From contig CM019216.1 in the NCBI GenBank assembly GCA_009741485.1, forward strand, positions 44,467,361-44,531,360: DNA of 64,000 bases. Reading direction: 5' to 3'. Shown one piece after another: positions 13,880 through 35,768 of the stretch (its first letter is position 1; every line of letters starts with the position of its first letter). Below the pieces are notes generated by a model. It had not been told where the DNA came from. It searched no databases and saw only the letters and a list, made by a program, of their open reading frames with translations. The position numbers were made by a program, and so were the translations under genes. The stretch comes from Malurus cyaneus samueli. Lineage: Eukaryota > Chordata > Aves > Passeriformes > Maluridae.

Positions 13880-16800
13880 AGGAAAAATCTCTTTATGTCT
13901 CAGCATAACTAAAGAGTCTTTCACTCAGTAGCATCTCTAATCTTCCTGTAATGGTATTGGTAAGAAAATGGGGGAAGGGGAAAGAGATCAAGACCTTGTA
14001 TATTGGTATTCTCTGTATCTGCTTAATTTTGCGGAATTTATTTTGTTGAAAAGAGTGGTGAGAACCAAGCTACCATTTCTATCACCATTTTCAATTCTAG
14101 TGATATTGAGATCCAGAAATTGGCTAAAATTAATTTCTAGTCCTTCAAACATACATTTTAATTTTCTCTATACCAAACTAAGGCCAGACTGAATTCTTCA
14201 GCCCAATATAGCTGTGAAGATTAAAATGTCAAAGTACTTTTCAGTGATTTCCCCAGCTTGCTCATACATGCCATTGATTTTATTTTCTTTCGCATTAGTC
14301 TTTCCCGAGAAGCCCGAGACTGAAAAAATAAATTGCTTGGACCTGTTAATAGTAAGCGTGGATAGAATTAAGTCTTTTTTCATAGACCCCAGTTCAGTAT
14401 TTTGTTCAAGCATAGACAGGGTTCTTCAGAGCAAACTTTTGCAGCAGTGGCTGAGGCACATGCTGGCCCAGATGTTGTTGGAACAGAAAGGAGCCACAGA
14501 GCTTTCCATAAAAAAATATACAGTGCATCTGTATCTCTTTGAGCAGAGTGGCACAGCTCCTACATGCAAAATTTTTACCTGTTCCAAGATGCATACACCA
14601 CAGGTGGCTGACCAGTGGCAATGACTGGGGGGCACACAGTGGATGTGTCACTACAGCAGTTTTTAAAGGAGTGAAACAGACACGTAGGAGAAAGAGCATA
14701 AGGAGCAATCACTTGAACAAGTCATGAGCTCCATTTCTGTGTGCTGGTAATTTGTTGAGTCTGAACCCCAGCAAAATAATGCACACAGTTCCTTGTTTGC
14801 TGTAAGTTACAGATATAGACAAAGAAAATTGCTGCTCGTAACTTAGTAATTCAGAGAGCAAGCATGGGATGCAATGAACAGAATAATGAAGAAAGCAATA
14901 CAAGACACAGAAGGTTCCCTCTTACCCTATCACATTTAATATCCCACTGTATGTTCTTGAATGCAGATTAAATGAGCAAAGTTCTCCAATAGAAGTAAAA
15001 AAATAAACACCAGGGATTCTCTAATGCTTACTGCTCAATTGTATTGTTCCATAACTTTCTGAGGAATGGAGAGCTTGAGAAAAATAGAGGTTCTTTCTTT
15101 ATGGTTGGACATTTTTAAGTTATCATTTGTAAAACCACATGAAATGATTTAGTTGTCAAAGAACAACCGAATTACATAAATAAAACATTACATAAAAGAC
15201 ATCTCAGTACAATTTACTGTGAAGTGAATTTCACAAGGACCAGTCTATTGTAGAAAATTCAACTTATCTCTTCCTGGTCCTTTTATTCTATCTAAACATA
15301 GAAATTTATGTCAGTTCAAAAAAATCTATTACTGTTTCTCATAACTGAATCCATTATTTTCCCTCCATGATCCATCAGGTAAAAACAAGTGTAATAGACA
15401 GTTCTAGCAGAGCCTTGAACATAAAAGGCCTCAAGAATAGAATGAGATCTGTTAAACATACCTTGCTGTGCACTATAACTGGAAATGATAACCTTGAGAT
15501 TTAATTTAAAACAAGTCATACAGCAAAGACTTCTGACTGTAATTGTTATCTGTCATATAAATAAAATTATTATAAAATGGAAATGGGCTTGAAAAGGTAT
15601 AGTTTTGCTTGTTGCATTGCCTGTAAGCAAATTGAACTCTGCGAAAGTTTATCACTCTATGCTGCCTTCTTCCTCCAGTCTTTCTTAATAATGGATCCAT
15701 TTGACTGCAAAAATCTGGAAAGAAAGAGCAGAAAATAAATGATTCATTTTCCATGTTACTTTTTATTTCCAGACCTTTACTGATTCTGTTGCTTTTAGTG
15801 ATTTTTGCCTCCTTTTTTCCCCTGCCAGCCCAAGGGGAAACAAAAATACAAAATTAGCCCTCATATCAGAATGGCTGCATTTCACTTGTATAAGCAGTTT
15901 TCAGACAGGCAAAATGAGGGATTGAGTACAAGTGCCATGGATTTAAGCCAGAAAGAGGAACCAATGGATCTCAAATCAGCACCTGTAATTTCCAAGCTCG
16001 GCCTCCACTGGATTGTTCGTAGTGGCAAAGGGACTCTACCCAGCACCAGACTTAATGCAACCCAGAGTAAGAGAAAAATGAACAACTGACTTTCCTGCCT
16101 TTTCTTACTTTCCAATTTGCTATGAAAAGAAAGTGCACTGGTCTCGGGACACACATCAGTGAGGTGGAAATGGAGCTCAGGCTTGGAAGACAAAGATTGA
16201 CAGCATCTTTTCACCTACAGTACATTATGGGAAGCGCAGACATGCACAGGCTGCCTCAAAGATGAACACAAAATTAATTTACATAATGCAGTGCCTATAA
16301 TGAGACACACCAAAGTGAACCTACCTGCTGCCTTCAGACAGCACTGCTGCTCTCCCACCCTGGGCCAGCACACAGGAGAGGCAGCTGGCACATCCCAACC
16401 CCATCAAGGAGCTGCAGCTGTAAAAGCACACAGAGAGAAAGCAGAGCTGGAGTGGCAGATGCAGCAGCAGGGAAAGGTCCCAGCCAGCAGCAGCCCCGTG
16501 TGCCAGGCTGATCACCTGGAGGCCATCACATGCAGGTGATGCTCCTCACACAGCTCAGCAAGTGCAGCTTGCTTGCACCTTCTGCTCCTTTCAGCCTAAG
16601 GTGGCTCCTGAGGCCACACTTGGTAGAGGGAGCTTGAAAGAGCAAAATGCAGTTCACAGCGTGTGGATTATTACACACATTCCTCAGCAAAGGGTCTGGG
16701 CTCTGCCAGATTCCTTCACTGCAGCAAACACAGAGCACCTGCCAGGGGTGCTGCAGAGGAGAAATGCTGTTTTGGGGCTCTGATTCCTCATCTCAAGGAG

Positions 16801-17058
16801 CCTCTCTCCTTTGACTATAGAAAAATTAAGGAGACAAAGAATTCCAGCTAGCTGGACAAATAGACTTTCTACTCCATAAAGGTTGGTTTAGGAACATATC
16901 GTAGAGGTGGGCTTTCTTCAGAATTACTGGTGTCACTTTAGTGAAGTTTCTCAAGATCCTGTTGACTTCTACCTAAGGGCAGAGGCCAGCACAGAGCAGC
17001 TTGGACTAGTTGGTGTCATTTTGGAATTCTGAAAACTTTGCTCTTTACCTGCGTCAAT

Positions 17059-17060
<2 letters not shown>
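13880..17060. other. Intergenic; no gene recognised
   Basis: Mostly AT-rich. A GC-richer patch at about 16320-16560 has many CAGC and CTGC words and open frames on both strands, but no recognisable protein and no splice context. Nothing else is supported. Confidence 0.55.

Positions 17061-17091
<31 letters not shown>
17061..17091. repeat. Poly(T) homopolymer, 31 bp
   Basis: An uninterrupted run of T after GCGTCAATTC and before CTGGCAAC. On the minus strand it would read as poly(A), but no processed copy is recognisable next to it. The Phe-rich open frame across it is an artefact. Confidence 0.95.
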
Positions 17092-19007
17092 CTGGCAACA
17101 TGTCTGCTGTGAAATGCACATGTCTGTGCACGACTGTGCTTTTTAAGATTGTATCTTTTATCAGTAGTTTGTTTTTTTTTTTTCATTGGGCAAACTCAGA
17201 TTTGCAACATTCTTAACATTCTAAGTCTGAAAAGTCACGTTGGAAATACTGGTGGAACATGAAGATCACAACTTTGGCACAGAGATCTTTCCAAATAACA
17301 ACATTCCTCTTCTTATTACATAAACCCACTCTGTGGGATTTGTTAACCTCATACTGTAACGGTGCTAAACAAAGCTCCTAGCTAGAGAAGAGATGCACGG
17401 ATTGATGGAGGTTTGATAATCATAAATAACAACTTGTTGAGGCCACGAGCCAGCAGCGAGCACAAGTCTCAAAGCAAGCATGGACGGAGGACAGCAGGAG
17501 ACTTTGCCTAGGAATCTCCAGGCCCATCCATGCCAATTCTTATCAGATGGGTTTGGCAAAGACATTTAACCTCTTCTTTCAGAGTGGATGATTACTTTCC
17601 AAAATTGCATGGATGCTATGACAGCTAATTAATTATAGCTGTATTATGCTTTACAAATTTAATTAGTATAAAGAGTTAGTAGAGAGGAAAACTGCATGGA
17701 AAATGCAGTTGAACATAGACACAATGCTGGAAAAACACTGTAGTGAGATAGAAAGAGGAGAAAAATAATAAATAAGGAAAGACTTTTGAATAATGAGTAC
17801 ATAAGAGGTGTGCATGAAAGAAATGAGCAGTGTGCTGTCTTCCAAAGGTAGTAGAGGGGAAAAGGAAATTAAAAATTAGAAGCAAGGCAAGCAAACAAGA
17901 TGAATGGATTTGAAATATAAAGAGAAGAAAATAATATGAAAAAGATGTAATAAAAGCAACACAGACCTTAAAGTAATGAATCTTTCCCATATTAGGGGGA
18001 AATGGTATCATACTTATACTGGCCTCACACCATGTTAACACGATACAGCTCTTAATTCCTGAATTATGTTGTTAAATAATTAACTCATGAATCACAAGTA
18101 AACAATTAAAATTTGGTTCTATAAACTCAACGACTGAGAATATAAAACTGTCACAGTGATACCAGATTTTAGCAGAGCCAGTATTATAGTTAGTTAGGGA
18201 AAGGGCAGAAAAAATTTTAACATCTGTAGCGATAAAGACTGCTAGAAGTACCTGGGCTCCACTTCTCCATGGAACAAAATAAAATGGATCATCTATTATT
18301 TAAATGTCCTGCATTAAAGATGAATCTGGAGAAGGCAGAAGAAGTGATTACTAGACACTCTGTTACTAGACCTGCCCGGTTCATGGTTTGGGGGAGCAGG
18401 ATTGAAAAGGCTGTCACTCTAAAACACTGAGACAGTCTTGAGTTCATGCCAAAATATCTTTGCCTCCTATATCGCTAAAATTAAGAATCATAAAATCAGT
18501 CTTTACAGTTCAATGGACAATAACTCATAGGTTCTGTGGCACTATTTAATAATCTTAAGAACAAAGAGCTTCAGGAATCTAATAACAATTTTGTTTATTC
18601 TTGTAAAAGCAGTACAGTAGACAAAGTATAAAAAGATCAGCCCATGCATCCATAAAACAAAATAATTCCTTTTCTCTCATGAATATCTGTTTATTTTCAT
18701 ATATAGCAAAAGAACATGTACTTCAAGACTAAGCAAGGCAATTAATTTGGATTCTGCCAAATCAGAGTCATCACAGCCACGGGATTACTTTTATTTTTTA
18801 CAATGAGAGGACTCTGGGAGCACAGATCCTGCTGTGCCGAGCCATCAAATTCCTTCATGAGAACAAACTGATAGGAATGAAAAATCTAAGTAACAGCAAA
18901 TAATTATTCCAATAAAGAAATGACAAAAAGCTACAGCAGTTACTTAGCTAGTCACATTTAATTTGTTTATACTTGCAATCTGTCATTTTAAAATAAATAG
19001 AAGACAT
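17092..19007. other. Downstream flank of FRK
   Basis: AT-rich DNA between the poly(T) run and the first candidate FRK polyadenylation signal. It contains further minus-strand AATAAA words at 18790-18795, 18690-18695 and 18594-18599, so part of it may belong to longer FRK 3' UTR forms. No gene or repeat family is recognised. Confidence 0.5.
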
Positions 19008-19013
19008 TTTATT
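19008..19013 (-). promoter_or_regulatory. Candidate polyadenylation signal AATAAA for FRK
   Basis: TTTATT on the plus strand reads AATAAA on the minus strand, about 230 nt after the FRK stop codon. It is the first canonical hexamer downstream. The region is AT-rich, so such hexamers occur by chance, and three more lie within the next 420 nt. Confidence 0.35.
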
Positions 19014-19244
19014 TTTTAGGAACACCCACCCCTCCATCTTCCTGATGCTTTGTCTTGCAAAACACCTCTCAGCAGCAAGAGTCTTTGAGGATCAGCAAGG
19101 GGATGAGATGTACCAGGGTTTCTCAGCACCCCCAAATAACCCCCACACCTGGGGGTTAGGCTGATTCCACAGCCCCCATTAGCCATTTTGGCTAGAATAT
19201 GTCCTTCGGGAGCTTCCTGAGGGTTCACTTCCCATGGCCTGGGC
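19008..19244 (-). other. FRK: Probable minimal FRK 3' UTR
   Basis: This is the sequence immediately after the FRK stop codon on the minus strand, down to the first AATAAA. It has no recognisable repeat or coding continuation. The end is inferred only from the first canonical polyadenylation hexamer, and longer 3' UTRs using sites further down (minus-strand AATAAA at 18790-18795, 18690-18695 and 18594-18599) are equally possible. Confidence 0.4.
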
Positions 19245-19438
19245 CTAGGCATAGGAATAGGACTGGGTGTCAAAGTAGCCCTCCAGCTGCTTGCAGAGCG
19301 CTTCGAAGGTCGGCCGCTCGCCGGCGTCGGCGCTCCAGCACCGCAGCATCATCTCGTACAGCGGCGCGGGGCACGTCTCGGGCTGGGGAAGCCTGTACCC
19401 ATCGTCCAGCAGCTGGATCACCTGGTGTCCTGGCATAC
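19245..19438 (-). CDS. FRK: FRK terminal coding exon: end of kinase domain and C-tail
   Basis: This exon of 194 nt including the stop TAG (19247-19245) encodes residues 320-383, from (G)MPGHQVIQLLDDGYRLPQP to YFDTQSYSYA. The acceptor is TTTGGCTTGCAG. It includes the invariant Arg of the C-lobe in GERPTFEAL (the tyrosine kinase subdomain XI motif) and the short tail. The tail ends about six residues earlier than mammalian FRK as I recall it (which ends in NNFIR), keeping a Tyr in SYS that should match the mammalian tail tyrosine. Base composition is unlike the other exons: there are 16 CpG dinucleotides between 19299 and 19380. A recent loss of the original stop or an assembly error at the end cannot be excluded. 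Confidence 0.95.
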
Positions 19439-28660
<9,222 letters not shown>

Positions 28661-28819
28661 TTTGAAGGTATTCTAGAAGACTTCCATATCTCATCAGCTC
28701 AGTAATAATATAAATTGGGTCCTCCAAAGTGCAGACAGCATAAAGCTGAATAAGCTTTGGATGTCTCAAGTTCTTCATTATTTGTGCTTCCCTCAGAAAG
28801 TCTTTTGGATCCATTGAAC
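28661..28819 (-). CDS. FRK: FRK exon: kinase N-lobe, helix C to hinge
   Basis: This exon of 159 nt encodes residues 151-203 plus the first base of Lys204: (G)[19 protein letters not shown] through GSLLEYLQ. The acceptor is TTGTTTCAG and the donor GTAAGT. It contains the helix-C Glu161 that pairs with Lys146, and the hinge IYIITELM with a Thr gatekeeper (Thr190). A Thr gatekeeper is typical of Src-family kinases and is the residue class linked to sensitivity to many ATP-site inhibitors. Phases are 1 in and 1 out, and both split codons (G|GT = Gly and A|AA = Lys) are sense. It lies between the two longest visible FRK introns apart from the 5' one (9.6 kb upstream, 4.8 kb downstream). Confidence 0.97.
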
Positions 28820-31800
28820 CTGAAACAACAGCATACAATAAAACATAAGCTGAGGTTATTAAAGGCCTTCCTACCAGCCTGGCAGTCTTAAGGTGGTAAC
28901 TGAGATTGTTTTCTGTCTTTGAAAGTACATTAGCATCTCAAATCTTCACAGTTCCCACAGAAAACAGACAGTGCAGCTGAAACAAACAGTTAATGAGTGA
29001 AACATGCCGGTTGCGTGGGGACAGAGAACATATGTGTCCCTGCCACCAGAAATATAAAGGCTGAAACCAACCACCCCCAGGCCTCCCCCAAACAGGAAAA
29101 AAACAGTGAGGCTAGAATGTTAAGGGATATATTTTAAGCAAACAACTGGTTAATGAAAGGACCAGAAACTGAGGTGAGAGCATCTAGGTAATGAACATAA
29201 AATTTCTGAGAGAAAACTAGTGCTGCAATAAAAATTTGTTGCACTATATTTTCAGCTTCACCTATCAAAGCCTGAAAGCACTGAAATCACTTTAGCACAT
29301 GCAGAGAAGATGTGTGCATTTTATATACACAGAAACAAATAGCTATTTAAAATGATCATGTAATAGCAACCTCATTAGAAATACCAATGTATGCACAGAT
29401 GTAACATTAATTTTACAATCCCTTGAATGCCAAAATGTCTTAACAGTAAATGATGCCAATTTTTTAAGTGTTACATAAGGTCATAACATCTCTAGTTCAA
29501 TTCATATACATAGGGAGCCAATGCAGAAACTATGTCAAAGAAGCAACCAGAAATGGCACAGGAAGCTAAAGGCATGTCAAATTTAGGATAAAAACTCATA
29601 AGCCCTGAATAGAGGATTGATTAGGAAAACATGCACAAATAAAGCAAAGCTTTCTATATGAAAGATCCAGTCGTGATCAGATATTGTCAGATGTTTGAGG
29701 AAGTTGATAAATAATATCTATTTCAAAATTCTTGTACAAACAAATGTGAAATTTTTCAACTCTCAAATGTTTCTTTCCTCCCAAATCAAAATAATTTAAT
29801 TAAGAAAATATTACAGTGAATATTGGAGAGGAAAAAAATCTAGCTGTCCAGGTTATTCTGCTCTGTGTCATGTTTAAAAACAAACTCATCTTACTCAGTA
29901 AGCAGACTAAGCCATTTGAGAAGCCAAGGCTGCAAGTATAAGAGTCTTTATGGGTTTTTTTAATATTAGGTAACCTATAAGGTTCATTTGGGAGTTTGAC
30001 TCTGTTCCAAACAGGGATATTTAAATTAAGTGAAACTCTTGGAGGATGTTAAATGGCTCAGCAATAAAATTCCAACAGAAAATGTGTTCTGCAAAATGAA
30101 CTAGAAAATCAGGCTGCTCTCCCAACACCTACCTTGAATGCCACCTCCTGAAAAATGCTCCAACCTACTTCCCAAAACATAGCAATGATTTCATATCCTC
30201 GCATCTGTACAAGAGGAATGACTCAGAAATGCTCCTGCCATAGACTTTATGAAAAAAGAGCCATTTGACAATGCTGCTCAGGAGAGCAAAGATTACATTG
30301 CAAGGAACAGGTGCTCCTCTCTTCCATGTCCTCCTACTTCCCTTGGCAATCCCACATTGCCCAATTTGGCAACACTTTATAGGATGTCATTAGGAGGAAT
30401 GGTCAAAGTTAATGGATTTCCATGCCATCAATAAATGGGGAGCAGCCAATGATAGCTCTCTCCAACGGGTACAGGCTCTACTCATTTTCTTTAGTCACTG
30501 TCTGAGGAAAGTGGGGGCCTGCATGAAGAGTAAATGATCATACTGGGTCTGGATAAAGCAGATTACGAAGGAGAGAAAATCCCAGATATATGTAAAGCTT
30601 ACTACATGTCCTTTTCCTTAGAATAGTACAATCTTTACAGATTTACTTGAACTTTCCACCAATTCTAGATTTGTTTTTTTAAAAAAAATAAGTTTAGGGT
30701 TGCCTTTATAGCATTTGGACTCACTTTGATATTGATTTATAATTATGCTTCATTTGCTTACTCATTTCAAGATATATGCATTGTCATAAAAATCAACCTG
30801 GAATCTGCAGAGAAGCTGCACGGTGTGAAGCATTCTGCCTCCAAAAGCAAATGCATGAGCGTGACTAATGATTTAACATCAGTGCCAAAATTTGACAAGT
30901 TGATCCTAAAAAGGATAAAGTACTTGCTCACTTAGGGTCTGCCAAATCATGGCCCCACTATGGATCATTATACAGGATTTCTTCACCCCATAGAATATGA
31001 CAGTCTGATTTGTTCCCACCATCAAAGTTCGCCTACAAGGAATTTCTCAGTTTAATAATGCTATAAACTTCTTCCAACAAACTGGAACCAAGCAACATGT
31101 TTTTCACATATGACAACTCTCAATGATCTGATCAGGAGGGAAGTTTTCCATTAGCTGAATAGCTGCAAAACCTTTTCTACACTGTAAAAGCAAATAACGG
31201 TGACAATAATGATAACAAACAAGAAAAAGATCAATAAGAATTTCCTGCATATTTTAAAGAGCATATGTAACCTTCAGTTTTACTTAGTTTATATCTTTAA
31301 ATAGTACAAGCATCAGACAGTGCCCCAAACCCCAGAGGCCTTATAGATCTTATATTGTGCTTAATAAGAAGATTGGATGCCAACTGAAAAAAATTAACAG
31401 TGTCTTTATGAGCATCCTGCCTAAAATTAGGTTTTAGCAACTGAATAAGCAAATTAAAAACTGCCTCTAAAAGAAACCAAACATGCTTGTTAGAAATTAG
31501 GTAACAATAGCAGCAAAGAATTTACGGTACATCCCTTTGAGGAAGGAAGCACATGCCACATGGAGTTTCAAATAACTGAGGGGGTTTTAGCTTGTAGCTG
31601 AATATGTGTGTTTTTAATGAAATATATATTTTCAGATGTAGTGGTAACACAAGATTAAAAGCAGGCTACTGTAGATAGAAACCACTTGGTCATAAAACAA
31701 CTAGTTAACAGAAGCCTTTACTGAAACAAGCAGAGGCTTCTTTCGTGTAAGATACCAATTTGGGAATAAATTTATCAGAACCTGAGGAAAATATGGTTTT

Positions 31801-34209
31801 AATAATCTGGTTTTTGAGTGATTTTTTTTTTCTAAATGTCAAAGTCATTTTTAAGAAAAAAATGTTGGAATCTCTTTCTTTGATATGTTCTACGTAGTGC
31901 TGCTTTGCCAGGAATCACCTCTAACTTAAGCCTACTTAAAAGAGGTGTAACAGTTCTGATTAACTTTTCTTTGGAAATATTTACTTCTAGATCTGAAGAA
32001 GCTTCACATTCTAAGATAAACACTCATAATCTGGAAATTAGTTAGAGAGGAAAGTCAGTTATTTTCCAGATTCCACTGGCCTAAATATAAATGGCCCTTA
32101 AATATTCGATAAACCCTTCACAAGACTCTTTGTTTGCAACTTTCAATTAACCTTCCCAAATTACTTCAAAGTAACTTTGTACTTCAGAGGAGTCTAGCCT
32201 TCTAAAGAAGTTTATACAAAATTAATTTACTTGGAGACTACATCAAGCATATAACTGTGATCCTCTGAAGAAGTTTATGAGTAATAAAGAAATAACATTT
32301 AAAAAAACCAAGTATTTGGTAACACAAGAGACTAAAAAACCCCTATTCACATGAACAGATGAATAATATCTTTATCTGAATGTTCTCAAGCAGCTTTGTC
32401 ACCATACAGAAGTAAGCTTACCAGTTAGTGTAGGGTCACATACTGAATTAAATGGAATAAAAGGATCTTTTTTTTCAGGATAATCAGAGAGCTTCCCTGT
32501 GTGCAAAGCTTTTTACACTTCACATGTATTAAAGAGATGACATATTGAAGATCTGAAAATATTATTAAAAACTCCACGCACAGGACCAACCCAGACACTA
32601 TTTTGGGAAAGCCTCCTGAAAAAAAATAATCATGCTTGGACCGCTTCCATGCAGAACGAAGCTTGAAAGATGCTTTGCAACATGATAATGACAAATGTGT
32701 CCATCAACTTCAAACATAAGGAACTTTATCAGATGCAATTAATTGGTAATGATAGATGTCTGCTTCACATGCTGACAGCTGGAGAAGCAAGCTAGCCCAG
32801 ACAATAGGTCCTAGAAAATCCATCACACTCAACACAGAACAAAGTGCAAATCCGTTCTGCAGTGATTTCCACTAAAATAAAAAAATAATAATGTCTCAGT
32901 GAGGAAATAAAAACAGAAATGTGAAATGATGTGTTCAGGGACCTGCATCAAGACAATGCTGTGCAGAACTGAAACCAGAAATAACAACTGCTACTTTCTA
33001 GACTTTTGCTATCTACTGATCCCTACACCTCTTTGAAAACTGTGGGTCAACAGCTCAAAAGTCAGAGATGCTCCTTAAGGAACATCTCTATGCTTTGTTT
33101 TCTCGTTCACACATCCATTGCTGTGGTTTTGGATGGTAAAATGTCACGGATGTCTCCAAAGCAGAGACAAGTGAACAAGTGAACAAACAAGGAGAATTAT
33201 CTGAAAAGAAGTATGACATCAATACATCTTTTTGTTTATAGCCACACTTACCAGCAGATTGTAAAAGGAATAAGGAGACATAATGGACAGAACATTGACT
33301 GAATGACATTTGAGAGCAAAGAGTGGAATGATCACAGGGAATTTCAGTTGCTGTAATTGTGTTGAAGGGACAAGGGATGGATTGTGTGCAAATTATTGAC
33401 TTCAGTGTTATGACTATGGTATTTTGGTTTTTGTGTGGAGAATTCTTTTTCTTGATGTTAATGAAGTTCATGAAGTTTTTGTGATGAATGTGGACTTTAA
33501 TGATAGTTCTTGCATATGTGATGCACAGAACTGAGGTGCAGAAAGTATTGGGTTTAAATGGAAAGCTTTTGGTAGTGGAGGCTACATGGATGCTTCTGTG
33601 AGAAGCTGCTAGAAACTTCTCCCAAAATTGTCACAGAAACTGCAGAAAAACAAAAAACCCTCCAACATTTTAGTGTTAGAGAATCAAGATATTACTTTAT
33701 TTCTGCCCAGGATGCTCAGGCTAAGATGTGCAACAGAAATAATTTCATCCACATATTGCCTAAATTTAGAGAGAAAAACATTCCTTTACACATAAATTTT
33801 ACTAGATCTTTCCTAAACTCAAAGAAACTCAGTCAAATCTCATAGAAACTCAGTGGTTCAGTGTTCATTGGTCACAATTTACACAGTTCTTAGTATTTGT
33901 TTTCCTATTGGATATGGATTTATTGGCCTCTAATGCTAATTAGGTCCTCATTCTCATCTCTCTCTTCACAGATCAGGTGTCTTTGACCATGCCAAGGGTG
34001 AGGTTTGGAGCTGATGCTCTGTTAAAGGCCGTTAATGGTCCTTAATGGTCCTTATCTTCTGTGTTACTCCCAGTCTGTTGAGATGTTAACTTCATCAGAC
34101 CTCACCGGGTAGAACAATATCTTGGAAAGAAACTTCAATTCCCTTTCCCTGGGGCAAAGGCAAACAAAACTGATTAAAGTTACAAAAAAATTTAACATTT
34201 CATATAATC

Positions 34210-34735
34210 TCCAACATAATGTCCAGCATACCCAGTGACAGTCAGCTTCTGGATTGGCCCACTGCCAAGCCCAAACTCATTAGTGATGGTGGCAGCACCT
34301 CTGGGATAAGATTTAAAAACAGGGGAAAGAAAATGTGCAACACCAGCACCAGCCAGAGAAGAGAGAAGTGGGAATATGTGACCCACCCTGGAGCAGTCTG
34401 GCCCTGGAGGGTTGCATCCCTTGGAAGAGACCCTTGGAAGAGACACTGGAGCAGCTTGTGAAGAACTGCAGCCCCGATGCAGGACAAAGTTGGGGAAGGT
34501 TGTGGAGGACACTTCCGTGGTAGAGATTACTCCATGCAGGAACAGGGAAAGAATGAGAGGAGCCCTTTCTCTGAGGCAGAAGGAGCATCAGAGACAACTT
34601 TTGATGTATTGACCAAAATCTCCCTTCCCTGTCCCCCTGCACCACAGTGGAGGAGGAGGTAGGAGGTTCGGGAGTGAAGCTAAGCCCAGGAAAAAGGCAG
34701 CAGGGAAGAAGATTCTTGGATTCCTGACATCCAGA
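34210..34735 (+). mobile_element. Solo LTR remnant, avian ERVL-type endogenous retrovirus
   Basis: Plus-strand words match the long, GC-rich LTR type common in bird genomes: GATGGTGGCAGCACCTCTGG, then AGCTTGTGAAGAACTGCAGC, the repeated TGGAAGAGAC..CTGGAGCAG units, and near the end CCTGTCCCCCTGCACC, GGAGGAGGAGGTAG and GGGAGTGAAGCTAAGCCC. No gag, pol or env remnant flanks it, so it looks like a solo LTR, shortened in the middle and diverged. Boundaries are approximate. The open frames over it are LTR sequence, not genes. It is antisense to FRK. Confidence 0.68.
34418..34443. repeat. 13-bp tandem duplication inside the LTR
   Basis: CCCTTGGAAGAGA occurs twice head to tail at 34418-34430 and 34431-34443. 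The LTR type is built of related GTGGAAGGGACCC-like units, so this may be a local replication slip between them. Confidence 0.9.
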
Positions 34736-35160
34736 CCTTCTAATCATTGTAAAGAAATGTGCTTTACCAGCATTTATATTTTTTCATTGTAATGTGCATT
34801 TTTACTCTATGTTTTATCTGATATGTGAGTGTATATTTCTTCCTTGGAATTATTAAAATATCCTAATATATCCGAGATGTTGTAGATGCCTAAAAAGACT
34901 GAAAATGTAGCTTCTATGCTGCACATTAATGTTTCTGAAATAAACAGTTTGTGAAATATCCAGTTTGTATACAATATTTGAAAAATTGGTGCTTGCTCCA
35001 AATTGGAATGGATTCAGATTTCTGAATACCCTAATTACTCACAAATCAGGAATCACATATTTGCATCAAGGGAGAACTGGCTCTGGGGAAGATCCATTAC
35101 TGCCATCTCACCAGAATTTTGGGAGATTAATTTTTTCTATATGTTGGAAGGTCATAGGGC

Positions 35161-35768
35161 CATAGAATCATAGAATCAATAAGGTTGGAAAAGATCTCTA
35201 AGATAATCGAGTACAACCATTAACCCAGCACTGTCACATTCACAACTAAACCTCGACCCCCAGTGCCACATCCACATTCTTTCTGAGCCTCTACAGGCAC
35301 AGTGATTCCATGAGTTCCCCAGGCATCTTGTTCCAGTGCTTGACAAACCTTTCCATTAAAAAAACTTTTCACAATATCCAACCTAAACCTCTCCTGGCAC
35401 AATTTGATGCTGTTTCCTCTTTTCCTGTTGCTTGCTACCTGAGAGAAGACCAATCCTCACCTCACAACACCCTCCTTGCAGGCAGTTGTAGGGAGTGATG
35501 TGATCTCCCACGAGCATCCCCTTTTCCAGACTAAACAACCCCAATTCCCCCAGCCACTCCTCATAGGACTTACCCTCCAGACCCTTCCCCAGTTCCATCA
35601 GCCTTCTCTGGACACCTCCATGTCCTTCTTGTAGTGAGGGGCACAGAACTGGACACAGCATTTGAGGTGTGGCCTCACCAGTGCCAAGTACCGAGGGACA
35701 ATCACTGCTCTGGTCCCCTGGACACACTGCTGCTGGTACAGGCCAGGATGCCATTGACTTACTTGGTT
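35161..35768 (-). mobile_element. CR1 LINE 3' fragment, about 600 bp
   Basis: The plus strand starts CATAGAATCATAGAATCAAT AAGGTTGG, the complement of the CR1 3' terminus. It continues with GTTCCAGTGCTTGACAA, CCAACCTAAACCTCTCCTGG, CACAACACCCTCCTTGCAGG, GACACCTCCATGTCCTTCTT and GAGGTGTGGCCTCACCAGTG. The element is on the minus strand with an intact 3' end and a truncated 5' end, and is the longest and one of the best-preserved repeats here. The 134-codon open frame over it is CR1-derived. Confidence 0.93.

Noticed and set aside
34192..34747. Several overlapping open frames on both strands
   Set aside because: They sit in the GC-rich LTR remnant; no retroviral protein domain is visible.
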